A DNA stretch of 64,000 nucleotides from Thuidium tamariscinum. Lineage: Eukaryota; Streptophyta; Bryopsida; Hypnales; Thuidiaceae. The DNA is taken from positions 39,585,682-39,649,681 of the forward strand of contig OX344749.2 in NCBI GenBank assembly GCA_947034885.2, given 5' to 3'. Each line of letters opens with the position of its first letter. Position 1 is the stretch's first letter. The translations under genes were made by a program, and so were the position numbers. Shown piece by piece: positions 22,201 to 35,496 of this stretch. The notes beneath the pieces were generated by a model, which worked only from the letters and a program-made list of their open reading frames with translations, was not told the origin of the DNA and did no database searches.

Positions 22201-25200
22201 GGAATTTCATTGCAAATTAGAAAACATTGTTTAATCCTTGAAGGACGGATTGGTGGCCATGGAAATCATGCATTTAAATACCATGTGAAATCATCTACTT
22301 TGAGTAAGCCAAATATACTCACTGGAAGTCAAAGTACTATAAAAGATCTTTCCTTTCCACCTCTAATACCGAGGATGAAAAGTTGCAATTCTTGTCCTAC
22401 TAGGGAAGATTCTTTGTCATTCAAAGGACACCAAACGTCCATGGCAGTATTCAAGAGTAACCCCTAAGTGTCCAGAATTGACAACTTTGAAAAAATCATC
22501 AAAAAGAAGTATTTGGAAGAATATTTTGGAATTTGAAGTGCAAATAAAAGTTGTAGAGTTTGAGTTTTACATTCTATCCATGTTGTTAGATTCACCAATG
22601 CTATTATCAATATTTTCTCTAAATTTTGAAAGGAAAAATTCAAATTTCCTTCTAAATTCAATTACAAGAAAAGCATTATCCTTTCCTAAGTAAATTTTGT
22701 TGGAATGGATTTGGAATGAGGTTTTCTTAACATAGTGATTTTTTGGAATTTTTGTGTCATTTGATTTTATGCCCTCATTTTTGCAATTCCAAGTTTGAAT
22801 TAGAGTCAATGCAATTTTGGCTTAGTCAACCGCTAGACAAAACTTCCACATTTGTAGTTTTAGAAAAATAAGTATTTTAGTTATACCAAATCCAACTTTT
22901 GGATAGGACAAAAACTTCATAAAGTGTTACTAAAAATTAGGATGACTTTCATTCAAATTGTAATGTTAAAGAAATTTGAATTTCAATCTATACATCATCC
23001 CCAAATTAGATGTTGGCTCCCTTCAAGGTCAACCAACTTATAACATGGAGAATGATTCATTTTCCTCCATCAAATTGTTGAGAAATTTAAATTTTTTATC
23101 TATGTAAAGACAAATGTGAGAAATAGAGAGAGAGCATTTAAAATTTTATTTTGTTGACAGAGTATGAATCTATTATGAATTTTTGAAGTGTGTTGCCCAA
23201 GTAGCCCGTAACAACCTCTAAACTATCCCAAAACCACAAAAAGTGTGCCATCTTACCACCTAAAGTAGTCACAATATTTCCTAACATAGCTACAATATTT
23301 TCTAACATTGCCATAGCATATAAAAGAATGAAAAAGTTAACTTTTCTAATTGATGAATTTACACTACAAAGGTGGAAGTTCCTAAAGCAATCACTAATAA
23401 CTCCATCACCAAATGCATTGATTTGTGTCACTACCATCCTTATGAAGTTCAAAAATCATTTATTAGGTAAAAATTTGTTATAGATTGATGTAAGATTGTT
23501 ATGGGTAATTTTCTAAGTGTTTGCATTTAGCAATGAATTTGCATGCCATAGGCTTGTTTTTCTTATTCAAGGTGTGGAAATACTAGGAAGGAAGCTAAGG
23601 AAAATTAACTTAAATCCATGATACTATTTGGCAATAAAAGTTTATTTACACAATCATAAAATAAGAGGTACTAAAACAAACAAGGCTCTCAAAAGTGTAC
23701 ATCTAAATAATGTAGAGGTACATTTGTCTTTCTTTATCGCATCATCATTGTACATGTAGGATACATTTCAACAAGGTGGACATTTGACATTCATAGTGTC
23801 GAATAGTTTTTTACCTTCAAAAAGAATTTTGTGAAGGTCCAAAATATATTAAACAACTTGAATTAGATGCCATTTTCATTTTTCATCTTGTAAAAATCTA
23901 ATGAAAAAATATTATAAGAAATTTAGCTTTTGAAATAATGCAATTAATTCTAAAGATCTATAGTCTATAGTTACAAGGTAATTTTTTTCATTAGAAAATA
24001 GTCCAAACAACCATTTCATTTGCAAAGAGTGAAACGATTTTAGATTTGTTTCCTTCTAATATCTACTAGAGGATCTTACACTAAACTAGTATAAGAATGT
24101 GTGGAAGAAATTTTAGAAACTTTGACCATGTAGATTGCAAAATATTTTGTAATTGAAGTAAAGGAAACAAGTCCTCTAGCTTCGATTTTGTCTGGATTAT
24201 ATGACTTTTACTCTTTTTAGTTTAAATTTTTTATATTCTAATATTGAATTTCTTAAAATCATGTTGAAGAATTGAATTGAAAGTCTTTAGAAATAAATTC
24301 CACAAAAGAAACTTGATTTTCATTCTATAAGAAAATGTGAAATAGAAATATGTAGTAGATTGAAGGAAAGACTATATTGCTATCAACTTTGAGATGGAAT
24401 TGAAATACACTAATGTCCAACAATGAGAACGTTCTAGCAAAAAAATTTGAACCTTGAAGAATTTTTTTTTTAAAAAATTTTGAAAATTATTGTAAAAATT
24501 GCATCTGACACATTTTTACAAGAAGATGCAATGATTGACTAGAAAACAAGAAGCTTTATAACTTTCACATCACCAATCAAAATGGAATGAATCAAAGCTT
24601 TCAACATAGACAAAAATATAATGTATGAGAAAGAAATTCTTAAGATTTTTATTTCAAGTTTTAGTGTATTTATTAGTTATCCAAGAAGCTCCATCATGTA
24701 CTCATTATGCCATAATTTTTTCTCTTAGTAGCCAATTGAAATAAAAACTATAAAGCTAAAAAATTATTATGTTTTTTTTATCTTCACAATAAAATTCAAA
24801 AAATTATGACAAAATTTGAAATTGAGATCATAGGAACCTATTCAAACTTTCATTTTATTTTCCAAGGAGACAATGGAACTATAAAGTTTTAAAGATTAGA
24901 CTTCACTTACACACCATCATAATTGTCTAGAAAATTTGCTTACTAACACATCAACCTACCTCAAGCACTAAGGTAAAGTAGCCTATTGCCACCATCCTTC
25001 TCACATTAGACATTAGAGGACATTTGAGGGTTGCAAACAACTGTGAGTTTCCAAATTGTGGAATGCAAAAACTACTGTAGGAATAGGAATCTGACATGGT
25101 CGAGAGAGTGCCATGTCATGGATTTTTTCTGAAAAAAATATTTTTGGACTTTTTTCATATTTCAAGACCAAAATTATTTATTTATTTATTGGAATTATTG

Positions 25201-27904
25201 GCCTGACAGTGGCTATCAATTATAGGAATAGTCCTAAAATGAGCTTCTAAAGCCTTCGAATCTCCTCTAATGATTTCACCTTCATGTACTCATGCGATAT
25301 ATTTCAAAAGGAAAGTACATGAGACTAGAATCGAAAAGAATGGTGGGCCGATTCAATTTAGTCTTACTAAACATGCTTTTTGCATCATGTCAACCTTCCA
25401 TGTTGGAATTTGATTAGGACTCTTAAAAAATTAGTTTTGCTTGTACTTTAGAATGTATTTTGCAAATCTAGTAGTTATACTCTTAGATAAGGTGGCTCCC
25501 CTAAATGCACTACTAATCCCAAACCACCATCATTGCTTTGGATACTTTTTGAAAATCAATATGTACCTATGTAGAAGAATCAATTCCATAATCCCTACCA
25601 AAAAAATTGGACCTTTTCATAACTTTTGTATATAATCTCCAAGTACATCATTCTTTAGTGTATTAAAACGTCTTTGCACTTGCCAACAAGTAAAAACGAT
25701 AAAAAATGATTTGAAGCATCTAGTTCTCTCTGCTAGGCCACATATGGCTAGTGGCTTGGTATTTTTCCTCTACAATGAAATTTCGTTTCATTTATGCTAA
25801 AAAAACAAAAACAAAAAGATTTGAAGCTTCCAAAAGACTATAAGTTTCTAATCTATGTGAATATTGTCAAAACACACTAAATGACATTTGAGGACACATG
25901 AGGGCCATTTTGGGATTGTTTCCAAAACATTTTGCAATATCGGTAGCCACTATTAGGCTAACATTAAAAAAAAATTTAATTTTAAAATTGGGGGTTCTGA
26001 AATATGAAAAAAAGTCCAAATTTTTTCTAATTACATGGTAGTGTCTTGACCACATAGGATTCTTGTTCCCATAGTCCGATAAACTGCAGTCTTTCAATGC
26101 CCTCAAATTTCATCTAATGCTAGAAATGCTACCACATCAACAATCTAATATGGTTGAGAGACTACAACATCAAATAATATTAATGAATTAATTTTTGAAG
26201 TTGATTATTATTATTTTTGATTTGATTTTTTAAATTATATTTAAATTTTCTAATACTTTCTAAATTTTTTCTTGAAATTTGAATATTTAGACCAACAATA
26301 GTTGGTTTATAGGATAGGGAACAATTTAGGGGAACAACACAAAAACAATCTTCTAAGGGCCTTAAATCTTCTCTGATGAAATTTGACAAATTTTATAAAT
26401 AATAAATAAGGTAGAAACATTCAAAAGTGTCCTTGTTTCTATACTTCTACCCTAGACTACTACTAAATGTTTTTCTAGAATTTTGGTATTGTATTCTTCA
26501 AATGCTTAACTTTGATTTGCTATTGCATTCAAAAGATATATATTTCACTCTATTGATCACTAATTTTTGCATATTTCAATTCAAGATCCACCTATATTGA
26601 GAGGATTAGTGGTCTAAGGAGCTAGCAGTTTGAAAAATCATAGAAATTACATACCACATCTAAAAAATCACTTATTTAATATTCATGATTTTCACTTGCT
26701 AATACTACAAAAAGATAAATTTTAGAAAAAGATGTGTGCAACTATATTGACCTAAACCAAAATTTGCAAAAATTAATAGTTTAGAACATCTATAGTGCAA
26801 CCATCAACAAATAACATTATTGTACCGTTGGAAAAGCATCTTGTACATAAACGCATGGTCCAATGCCACTATTAAGGCAAATTGTAGTTCCACGGCTTTG
26901 GCAAAGGACTAAACAAGATCAACATTTTTTGACTTTTTGCTTGCCACGTAAAGCATCTTGGCAAGTCAATTTGTTAGGGTCGTCATGACAATTCAGGAAT
27001 TTCTAAACAAATAGCCAATGGATGCGTGAAGGAATGCAACTTCATATCTTATGAATTATGAATGAGCTAGAGAATCCTCCACAACCCATTCCTCCTTATA
27101 TTCACTTACAAAAATTGTAGATAGGATTTTGTGATGAGTTTGTGCATTAGGGTGGGTCTACTAGAAAAGATCCCGTCACTATGGAGACCTTGCTTCTTCC
27201 CCCTGCATATATTCTTGCAAGGCTTCTATATAGAGAGAGCATTATAGATTCTCTTATGAGTTCTTCAAATGCGTCACCAAATCAAAGTTAACACATTTGA
27301 AGGTTACATTAACAAAAGTCTAGGGACACATTCAAGCATAGTAGCAATTTAATGTATAAGAGTGGGAGCAAGGACATTTTTGGATGTTTCTACCTTATTT
27401 GATGATTCTTTTCTAGGAAATCTAAGAGCGTTGAAGTGGCTAGTCCAAGTAATTTTAGGGATGCAAGTAGAAAAGAAAAAGCCCCCCTATTTTGTGTTAA
27501 AATAATTTATTTAATGAACACCTCCCAGCTAACGTTTACAAAACTAGCTTAATTTCGCTCCATTGCTACTAAAAATTTTTAGTAGCTAAATCTCTACAGG
27601 AAAAAATCCTTGAAAAAATTTAATTTTAGTTAAGATTTTAAAAACCAATAGAATTCGATAGCCAATTTGTTACTTACTCTACATTGGAATTAGCATCTTT
27701 GTAGTTAGTTATGGGTATTAGTATACCCTATTATCCTTTACAACTTGCAAAATCCTTTCTTTTCTAATTTTTTTAATGCCACTTTCTCTCAAGATAGCCA
27801 AAGTTGATGCTTATTTATCTTGAAGGTAACAAATTGCACTAAATCCCCCAAACTAGGTAGCATATTACACTAAATTCTATAAACTAGTTTTGGGATCACT
27901 GCTA
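22201..27904. other. AT-rich gene-free DNA
   Basis: About 5.7 kb with strong AT bias and only short chance frames. A loose inverted repeat pairs about 24,971-25,260 (starting TA/AGGTAAAGTAGCC) with about 25,890-26,150; shared pieces are AGACATTAGAGGACATTTGAGGG-like and GACTTTTTTTCATATTTC-like. It looks like an old element whose right end I cannot place. No gene seen. Confidence 0.5.
25775..25822 (+). repeat. Palindrome plus poly-A tail, retroposon 3' end, copy 1
   Basis: An AATGAAATTTCGTTTCATTT palindrome is followed by a CTAAAAAAACAAAAACAAAAA-type tail. A second copy lies at about 47,135-47,182. Such a shared 3' hairpin plus A-rich tail suggests a SINE or LINE 3' end; the 5' part is not recognised. 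Confidence 0.5.
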
Positions 27905-28177
27905 AGGTAGGTACACCCAAAAAAGCCACTTATTCATACTGAGTCTAGTTCCTGATAATAATTAGTTCAAATTTTTATGCAGTCTTGTTGGCAAGTGAAA
28001 GCATGTTCCAACGCACCAAAGAATGCAGGATTTGGATACCGTATGCAAAAGTTATTAACAGTCAAAGTCTGTTTCTAGAAGCGCCATCTACAGGCTGTGA
28101 ACATGACTGATTTCGGAAATGTATGAGCACTGTAGATGGCGCTTTTAGGAACAGGACGCTTTCGGGTGTACCTACCT
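27905..28177 (+). mobile_element. 273-bp MITE, copy A
   Basis: Ends AGGTAGGTACACCC and GGGTGTACCTACCT are inverted. Internal GCGCCATCTACAG and CTGTAGATGGCGC also pair. The length is exactly that of copies B (32444-32716) and C (33980-34252). TA precedes it; the right flank is TC, so the duplication is decayed or was never TA there. No coding capacity. Confidence 0.85.
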
Positions 28178-28715
28178 TCGTCCAAGCTAATTTGGGGCCT
28201 CTGGTTGCAAATATGAATTCAGAATTTGCAAAACATTTCATCCGTGGAAAATTGAAAAATTCAGCATTTTCCCAAGTGGCCGAGCGAGGGGGGCAGTTCA
28301 CCCCGGCCGTCTAGGGTGCTGCATTTACTGCACCTTGCAGCTCTCACACAAACCAAAAGTCGGTTATGCCTTGTCGGGTCAGAATGGGGGCTGACTTACT
28401 AACAGTAAGTGTATCGTTTACTAATGACATCTCCCTTCCCTCCCATGGAATGTTGTTCAAGGCATCTTCAATTCTGCATAGAGCATCCCCTGCAGTCTTT
28501 CAAGTAATCCCCTTTCCTCTAATTTTGGGTATGAAAAGCAATTGATTCTAGTATATGTCAGGCTCGATCTTCATTTTCTCCCCCCAAATAAGCCATATTA
28601 ATAATAAATGATAAATGACAAGGTACTTATAATAAATGATAGGGTACTTATTATTTTTGTAAGTTCTTTGACTTGTGCTTGGTTGGAAGTATAATTAAAT
28701 GAGTTGTATTGTTGA
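28178..28715. other. Spacer with a dispersed repeat fragment
   Basis: The first 130 bp (TTTGGGGCCTCTGGTTGCAA and onward) recurs near 30,446 on the same strand and inverted near 33,880-33,976. In the last case MITE copy C sits beside it as well. No gene. Confidence 0.5.
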
Positions 28716-29792
28716 GAGCATCCCCCATGTCTGCTTGGTTTGAGACGCAAACTAGGTATCTAGTCGGGGTGGGACGGAGTTACTTCCCCACAACACGCAA
28801 ATGGAGACTCAACAAATAGCCGACTATGGCCAAATTTTCTGAGGAGACAGCCAAATGTAGTATGGACGGGCTAACTTTCTATGTGGTATGGCATTGCTTT
28901 CGAGGTCCAAACTTCAAAATTCAAGAATTGTAGTGAAGGAGGCCTACCATATTGGCTTCACTGAAGCTCCCTTTCACCACGACAACGGGGGCCCCACTAG
29001 TTGACCTATATGAAGTCTGATAAAGATGTGGACCTGCATTCATGGCGGACCAATGCATTTTCTAGGACTCCGTATTTTGTCTTCTATCCCAAGTGAGTTT
29101 CTTTGAGTTGCTATGGGGCAACCTTGCATCATATACATGGGCCGGCTTTCAAACACATGGCATATCCCCCGGCCGGGCTTCTTCACTGTGCCAATTATGG
29201 GGATGCTTTAAATATTCAAGTGGTCATCCCCTCTCAATTGGACAAATCTCAATTGAAGGAGATGGGATAGTTGGAAGGGTGTAAGAGATGCTTTTAGAAC
29301 ATTCCCACGCTTGGCATAGTGAAGAAGCCCGGCCAGAGGGGTATGTTGTGTATTTAAAAGTCGGCCCGTGCATGTGGTGCGAAGCTGCCTCAGAGCAATT
29401 CAAATAAACATACATGGCAAGGGAGAGAAGCGCGGAATCCCAAAATAGTATTGGGTTGTCATAAATGTAGATGTGGAGCCTGAGTCTAACTTCATGTGGG
29501 TCAATTGGTTAGGCCCCCTGTCATCATGGTAAAGTGAGGGAGCTTCATTGAAGCCAGTATGGTGAGCCTCTTTCATTGCAATTCTCGAATTTTGAAGTTT
29601 GGACCTTGAAAGCAATGCCCAAACTCATAGTGAGTCAACCTGGCTACACTGCATTTGGCCATCTCCCCGGGAAATTTGGCCGTGGCTGACTATTTGCTGA
29701 GTCTCCATTTGTATGCCGTGGGGAAGTAATTATGTCTCAACCTAGCTAAATAACCAGCTTGCGTCTCAAATTGGGCAAGTGTGGAGATGCTC
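28716..29792. mobile_element. 1.08-kb foldback element
   Basis: The two halves (about 28,716-29,240 and 29,260-29,792) are reverse complements with moderate mismatch. The ends read GAGCATCCCC and GGAGATGCTC, with TTTGAGACGCAA and TTGCGTCTCAAA just inside. Inner arms pair through GGCCGGGCTTCTTCACT and its complement. Flanks TGA and TTA are near-matching 3-bp sites, which would fit a Harbinger-like target, but this is weak. No transposase frame. Confidence 0.75.
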
Positions 29793-30061
29793 TTAGGACG
29801 ATGTGTATGAGGATCTACAAAAAAAAGTTGTATTTCACCCCATTATAGAAATGCAAGACACAAAATCCTCCATTCAAAATAGGCCCAACATGATAAATTT
29901 AGAATTCTCTACAATAAAAGTTTTAAAAAATATATTTTGTGCTAAGTTTAGGGTAAGGCTTAGGTCTGCCCCACCTAATTAGGAGTCTCAGATTTGAAGT
30001 CAAAATTTGCAAAATAATTTATAAGCTAACAACAAAAAATTTATGTGTTTTCCCAAAGGTA

Positions 30062-30388
30062 AGGTAGAAGGTTCTTAAATGGAGCGGGTTCTAAAATGGT
30101 GCCCTATCTTAAATGTATAGTATTTGTACATGTTGCTTTTTCATAGCCTTCAGCAGTGTACTGACAGTGTACATTTTAGCTAGGGCACCATTTTAGAGCC
30201 CTATGTCCTTTCAACTTCAAATTTTGATAACTAATTCAGAAAAGCTCAGAAAAATATGAAACGACTTGGGTAAGATGTCAATTCTACTTATCTTTCAAGA
30301 AAAATTTACTGAAAAATATTTCTAGAAGTTTTACCTCCCTGAAATTCTGTTTCAGCCCTTAGATGGTCCATTATAGGACCTCTTTCCT
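30062..30388 (+). mobile_element. 327-bp TA/AGGTAGAAGG element
   Basis: Left end AGGTAGAAGGTTCTTAAATGGAG pairs with the complement of the right end (AGGAAAGAGGTCCTATAATGGAC), with TA on both sides. The inside contains TTTGTACATGTTGC and AGTGTACATTTTAG, which recur in the copies at 39.55-40.15 kb and 50677-51264. Confidence 0.65.
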
Positions 30389-30962
30389 TAAGTCCGTCTT
30401 ACTGGGCCCACTTTGAAAGGAGAGTTTCTTAACCATGAGTAATTTGGGGCCTCTGATTGCAAGCATGCCGTGAATTCAAAATTTTCAAATTTTAGCATGC
30501 GAGGCTAGTAAAAAATTCAGTTCCTTGTGTTTTCCCCAAGGGTTAAACGTCCCGCTGTTTTTGTGATTATCTTCAGAGAATCTTGCAATTATTCCAACTC
30601 CAAGTACTACCCAACTGTCGCACAAGTTAGGCTGTAATAAAAGAGCTGCACTTTGTCCAATGAAAACAGTGTGCCTACTGCCTAGTGAGGTTCTCAAGTA
30701 AGTTAAGTTAACTGCACCATGTAAGATACCTTAAGCTAAGCTCAGCTCTCTCTCAGGTAGACGTTGCTCATATGAGCTCATAATATCGGCCAGATTTAGA
30801 TAAAGACACCAATAACCGATCAAATAAGCAAATCCTGGATATGATTTGGGTAGTGCAAGGGGAAGCAAATATTTTTCCAGGTGCATTGACATAAATGACA
30901 GGGATTGCGACTTTTTCAGTAATTTTATCCCTTGAATTCAAATTATCATGAATTTTGGAAAG

Positions 30963-31170
30963 CAAAAGTTGGGCTTGACTCATGACTAACATCTAAAGTC
31001 ATCTAATTCCAATCATTCTAAAACTACTTTCCATTCATTGCTTCCTACTTTCTTGTTCACTTATGTGTCATTAACTTATCGGTCCAAACCTTGGGAAAGT
31101 ACAAAAACATACATTCAAAGGAGGAAATGGAAACTTGTTCTAACCTTGGTTGAAAATCCATTTCCTTAGA
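30963..31170 (+). repeat. Dispersed repeat, copy 1 of 2
   Basis: About 210 bp matching 35,993-36,200 in direct orientation (shared TCATTGCTTCCTACTTTCTTG, GGTCCAAACCTTG, GAGGAAATGGAAA). The following 31.29-31.53 kb resembles the complement of this copy, so the pair may form a foldback here. No coding potential. Confidence 0.65.
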
Positions 31171-32038
31171 AAGGTAGAAGTGTCTAGTTCCTACAACCCC
31201 CCTTTAATGGCTTCATAAGATGACCTATTGTAGACAACATTTGGATGTTCTAAGGTATAGGTTCCCATTCATGACCAAGAACCCAAATCCAACATATAGA
31301 GTGCTATCGTTTCCAACCAAGGCTAGAATATATTTCCAATTGAAGCTTGGAATGTGTTTTTCCTTCCATTTCAAGGTTAGGCCCAATAAAGTCATGACAT
31401 ATGTCCCAAAGTACTGAGCAAGAGAGTAGGAAGTAATGAGCAAGAAAGTACTTAGTCTAAGATTAGAATTGGAAGAGTCTAGACATTGGCTATTAGTCTA
31501 AACAACTTTTTGGCTTCCAAAAAGCACAATAATTTTAATTTTAGGAATAAAATTCTGAAAAATTTGCAGTCTTCATATTTCCTATCTTTATACTTGGCAA
31601 AATTTCACTTGCTTCATGTTGTTCATGATCTATCTGAAAATCGCTTAATAAGTGATCGACTATGAATACTTCTACCTTATTTATTGAATAAGATTCTTTG
31701 TTTGTGCATTCTTGTCCAATCATCTCTCTTCCTTTTTATTGCATAGAAAAAAGTGCCAAAGCTAATCCTAATATGCAACTAGAATTGGTTCTAATGAAAA
31801 ATATGCAATTATATTGAATAAAGTATTCATTTTTGAGGATTCTTTTTTTGCATTGTTCCTCATCCTCATGTTTGCACACAAGAAGCTCAATTTCACAATA
31901 AATTTCCAACATCTTACATGTTGAAATGCTTAGGTTATTAGTGATAGGTACTTCTATCTCGATTGGGGATTGGGGATCAGTATTGGGTGCCTTTACCTTA
32001 CGTTACACCAAGCCAATGTGCCAATCTACCTTCTAGTA

Positions 32039-32443
32039 AGGTAAACTACCCTACTATGGACCACTAACCCCACTCCCTGGATTGATTTTGATTGATTTTG
32101 ATTGTTGCGCAAGCGATGTGGAATTCAAATCAATTCCTTCGGTTGTGTCAATCAATTCCAAAAAGTGCACATCAACTTGCTCAATGATCAACAAATCAAT
32201 GGAGCTGTTTTACTCAATGTCCACAGTTGTTTTTTGTTTTTTGTTTTTTGTTTTTTTAGCAGGCATGTCCACAGTTGTATTGTACATTTGTTTGTTTATG
32301 GAGTTGATCAATCAAAGGTTAGGAGAGTGACACAATTATACTTCATAACTGAAACTTGGCATTTACAACAACAGAATTGGTTGTTGACTTTTCAATGTTG
32401 ACATCGGCACTGTCCCATTGGCAACCCATCACCATTGCTATTA
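32039..32443. other. Spacer with element end TA/AGGTAAACTACCC
   Basis: Sequence beginning TA/AGGTAAACTACCC at 32,037 has the same end style as the 34,653 element, but its partner end is not found. A TTTTTTG-type microsatellite occupies 32,230-32,257. No gene. Confidence 0.35.
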
Positions 32444-32716
32444 AGGTAGGTGCATCCAAAAGCGCCAATTTTTTATATTGTGCCTAGTTCCTGTTATTAT
32501 GTTGTTCAGATTTTTTTACAGTCTTGTTGGTGAGTGAAAGCATGTTCCAATATACCAAAGAACAGTGGATTTGGATACCATATGCAAAAGTTATTAACAG
32601 TCAAAGTGTGTTTCTGAAAGCGCCATCTACAGTTTGGGTACATGACTCATTTTGAAAATGTATGCAAGTTGTACATGACGCTTTAAGGTCAGGTGCCATT
32701 TTGGGTGTACCTACCT
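32444..32716 (+). mobile_element. 273-bp MITE, copy B
   Basis: Same length and orientation as copy A and more diverged (left end AGGTAGGTGCATCC, right end GGGTGTACCTACCT). It is bounded by TA at 32,442-32,443 and 32,717-32,718, consistent with a TA duplication. Confidence 0.85.
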
Positions 32717-33979
32717 TATGCCATCATGGAATAAATGGGAGCAAGCCCATTGTGGGCAAACAGGGTGCTGCTGATTTCATAGGCCGCAGCTTCAGCAGCT
32801 TCTCCTGGGTGCCCCATTTCCAGAGGGCTGCATTCCACAGGCCGCAGCTTCTCCCCACAGGAGACTCATATTCAGTTCTCGGTGTTGAAATTCCTGGTGA
32901 GTCCCACTTTCCCTGGTGTTCCCAGTGTATTACACTCCATGAAATGCGGGACTCACTGGGAATTTTATCACCATGAACTAAATATGAGCCCCCCATGTCC
33001 ACAGGGTCACATTTCTGGACCTATTTCCAGGGTGCTGGGCTTGTTTGCCTGAGCAAGTGCAGTCAGTTTCTTATAAGCTTAACCCCTAAACGCCGGGCCT
33101 ACAACCACTTGTTGGAAGCTCCCTTGCTCATCACTCAATTTGTTACCATTTTGGAACCAATCATGTCTGAAATTTTTTTGTTTTAATTTTCAGAGATGAA
33201 AGTATATGTCTTCTGCACTTCCCAGAAATTTCAGAATTTTTTGAGTAAAATTGATTTTTAAGAGATTTTTTGAAGAAAAAGTGAAGAAAAAATCATAGAA
33301 AATAGAAAATTCTCTCAAAAAATCTGAAAAATTCACCATGTGTGTAAACTATAGTGACAAACATCATGGTGTAAACTCAACTTCCGTGTACACCTATTTT
33401 TAGGATGCACTGGACATTAAAAATGCAGCCAAAATTCCAATTGCAATGAAATATTCATTTTGAGGAATTTTTTCAAAATTCCAATTGGAGTAGAAACTAG
33501 AAGAGAAGACCTTCATTTCATTAGTTGGGTTCAAACTCAAAAAATGTCATTTTCAAGAAGAAATTTCAGATTTACTCAATTTCTTAAAATACACTAAAAT
33601 GGCAAATTTTGCCATCCGTTTTCCATAATTATTTCTAAATTACATGAAAACAAACATTAGTTAGACTACAAACTCTATTGAAGACTCTTTGTAACTCAAC
33701 ATGAACAGTCATTAAACAAAAAATGGATGAAAAAACTATTGTTCACCCTGTTTCTTGGCCCTCGGAAGTCATCCAAATGCCACGGAATGGCGCTGGCGGC
33801 GTTTTAGGGTTAATATCTGCCCATATTAGCTATTTGGTCTAATTCGGGTCATTAGTCAGGGCTAGGGTAAACTGACCCCCTTGCTCCACCACTTGGGAAA
33901 ACATTAAATTTTTTATTTTCCACACATGATATAATTTGCAAATTCAAAATTCCTATTTGCAATCAGAGGCCCCAAATTA

Positions 33980-34252
33980 AGGTGGGTACACCCAAAAGCG
34001 CCATGTTCCTAAGAGCGTCATCTACAGTGCACATACATTTCCGAAATCAGTCATGTTCACAGGCTGTAGATGGCGCTTTCAGAAACAGACTTTGATTGTT
34101 AATAACTTTTGCATATGGTATCCAAATCCTGCGTTCTTTGGTGCGTTGGAACATGCTTTCACTTGCCAACAAGACTACATAAAAATTTGAACTCATTAAT
34201 AGCAGGAACTAGGCTCAGTATGAATAAGTGGCGCTTTTGGGTGTACCTACCT
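33980..34252 (-). mobile_element. 273-bp MITE, copy C
   Basis: Reverse-oriented copy very similar to copy A over its whole length, bounded by TA at 33,978-33,979 and 34,253-34,254. The high similarity to copy A suggests fairly recent movement or duplication. Confidence 0.87.
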
Positions 34253-34652
34253 TAGCTGGGAGAGGAGCACAAGGTAAATTACTCATGCACTAAAATAGGG
34301 AGCTTTTATTTTTACTTGCACCCTTGGAATGACTTTGGTGTGGCTGAGAGAGGGGGCCAGTTCACCACAACCCCAGCAAAGGGTGCTCCCATTCCTGTGA
34401 GGCTTGGTAGCTCTGGATCATATGTTGCCCGTGTAGACCAGCTTCCATGTGAATCCATATGATCCCAGAGCTACAGAACTTAACCCTATAACATCGTTGT
34501 GGACATGAAGTGTCCAGTACTCCGATGGATGGCAGAGAATTTTTGTACACAAGACTGAACTGCAATTATTCATTTTTGGAATTTTGAGTAAAAAGACAAG
34601 ATCATGAACAATGGTTTGATCTCTAATGAATATTTTTGAATTTTTTGGAGTA

Positions 34653-34798
34653 GGGTAAACTACCCCAATACAGAATAAATGGGAGCAAACCCATTGCGGG
34701 TCGGACTGTAGCAATGGTGTACATTCAAGTTCTTAATTGTACACCACCAATACAATTTGACCTGCAGTGGGTTTGGTCTGTAATGAGATGATTTACCT
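34653..34798. mobile_element. 146-bp small inverted-repeat element
   Basis: TA flanks both sides. The left end (GGGTAAACTACCCC, ATACAGA, CAAACCCA) pairs with the complement of the right (AGGTAAATCATC, ATTACAGA, CAAACCCA). Too short to code. Confidence 0.55.
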
Positions 34799-35276
34799 TA
34801 GATGATTCCCACGGTTTAAAAAAGCATGATTTCCACCAAGCCTGTTCTTACAGGGTTTCTTTTCTTTTCTTGAAACACATGGACGATTTCCATTGGTGCT
34901 TACAGGGTTTAAGCAGCAGTCAAGTTAGATCAGTCAGTTCGTCACAGTTGAGTGTGTATCTATGACAGGCTTGGAGCCAATATGAGGTATGTATCAGTTA
35001 TTCCACTCCCCCCTCCCTGTGAGGTGACAATTTGGCAGGTGAAGTCACCTCGAAGTCCATCTCGGAAGCTGGGCCTGGGGTCACTTTCTTATGCGTGCTG
35101 CGGCCGGGGATGTTTGGGTGCAGTCCCCATGCTGCACTGCAAAGATTGATATCAGTTTCTGTGCCTAACTTACACATGCATGCATGTGCTTGTGCGCTCA
35201 ATTCAATGACCAAGGAGACTTCTGCTGCTGGCACCTTCAGTTGGAACTGATAAAAAAAAAATTTGTGCTAAGCTTA

Positions 35277-35496
35277 CAGTAGAGGCACCCAATGGTGCAC
35301 CTGCACCCAATGCCGTCCATTTCTAAGGCAGTCATTCATTCTAGAACAGAAATGCAGTGGGACTGTAGACTGCTTACTGTTTTAGGTCAAAAGAAATAAG
35401 CCATGTATTACCTACCTACATTTATAGCCTGAAATGATTGTGTGCTGTAGAAACGGACGGCATTGGGTATAGGTGCGCCATTGGGTGCCTCTCCCT
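35277..35496. mobile_element. 220-bp hairpin MITE
   Basis: Inverted ends of about 45 bp share AGAGGCACCCAATGG and GCACCCAATGCCGTCC (right side diverged), with TA on both sides. The spacer between the arms is about 130 bp. No coding capacity. Confidence 0.7.
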
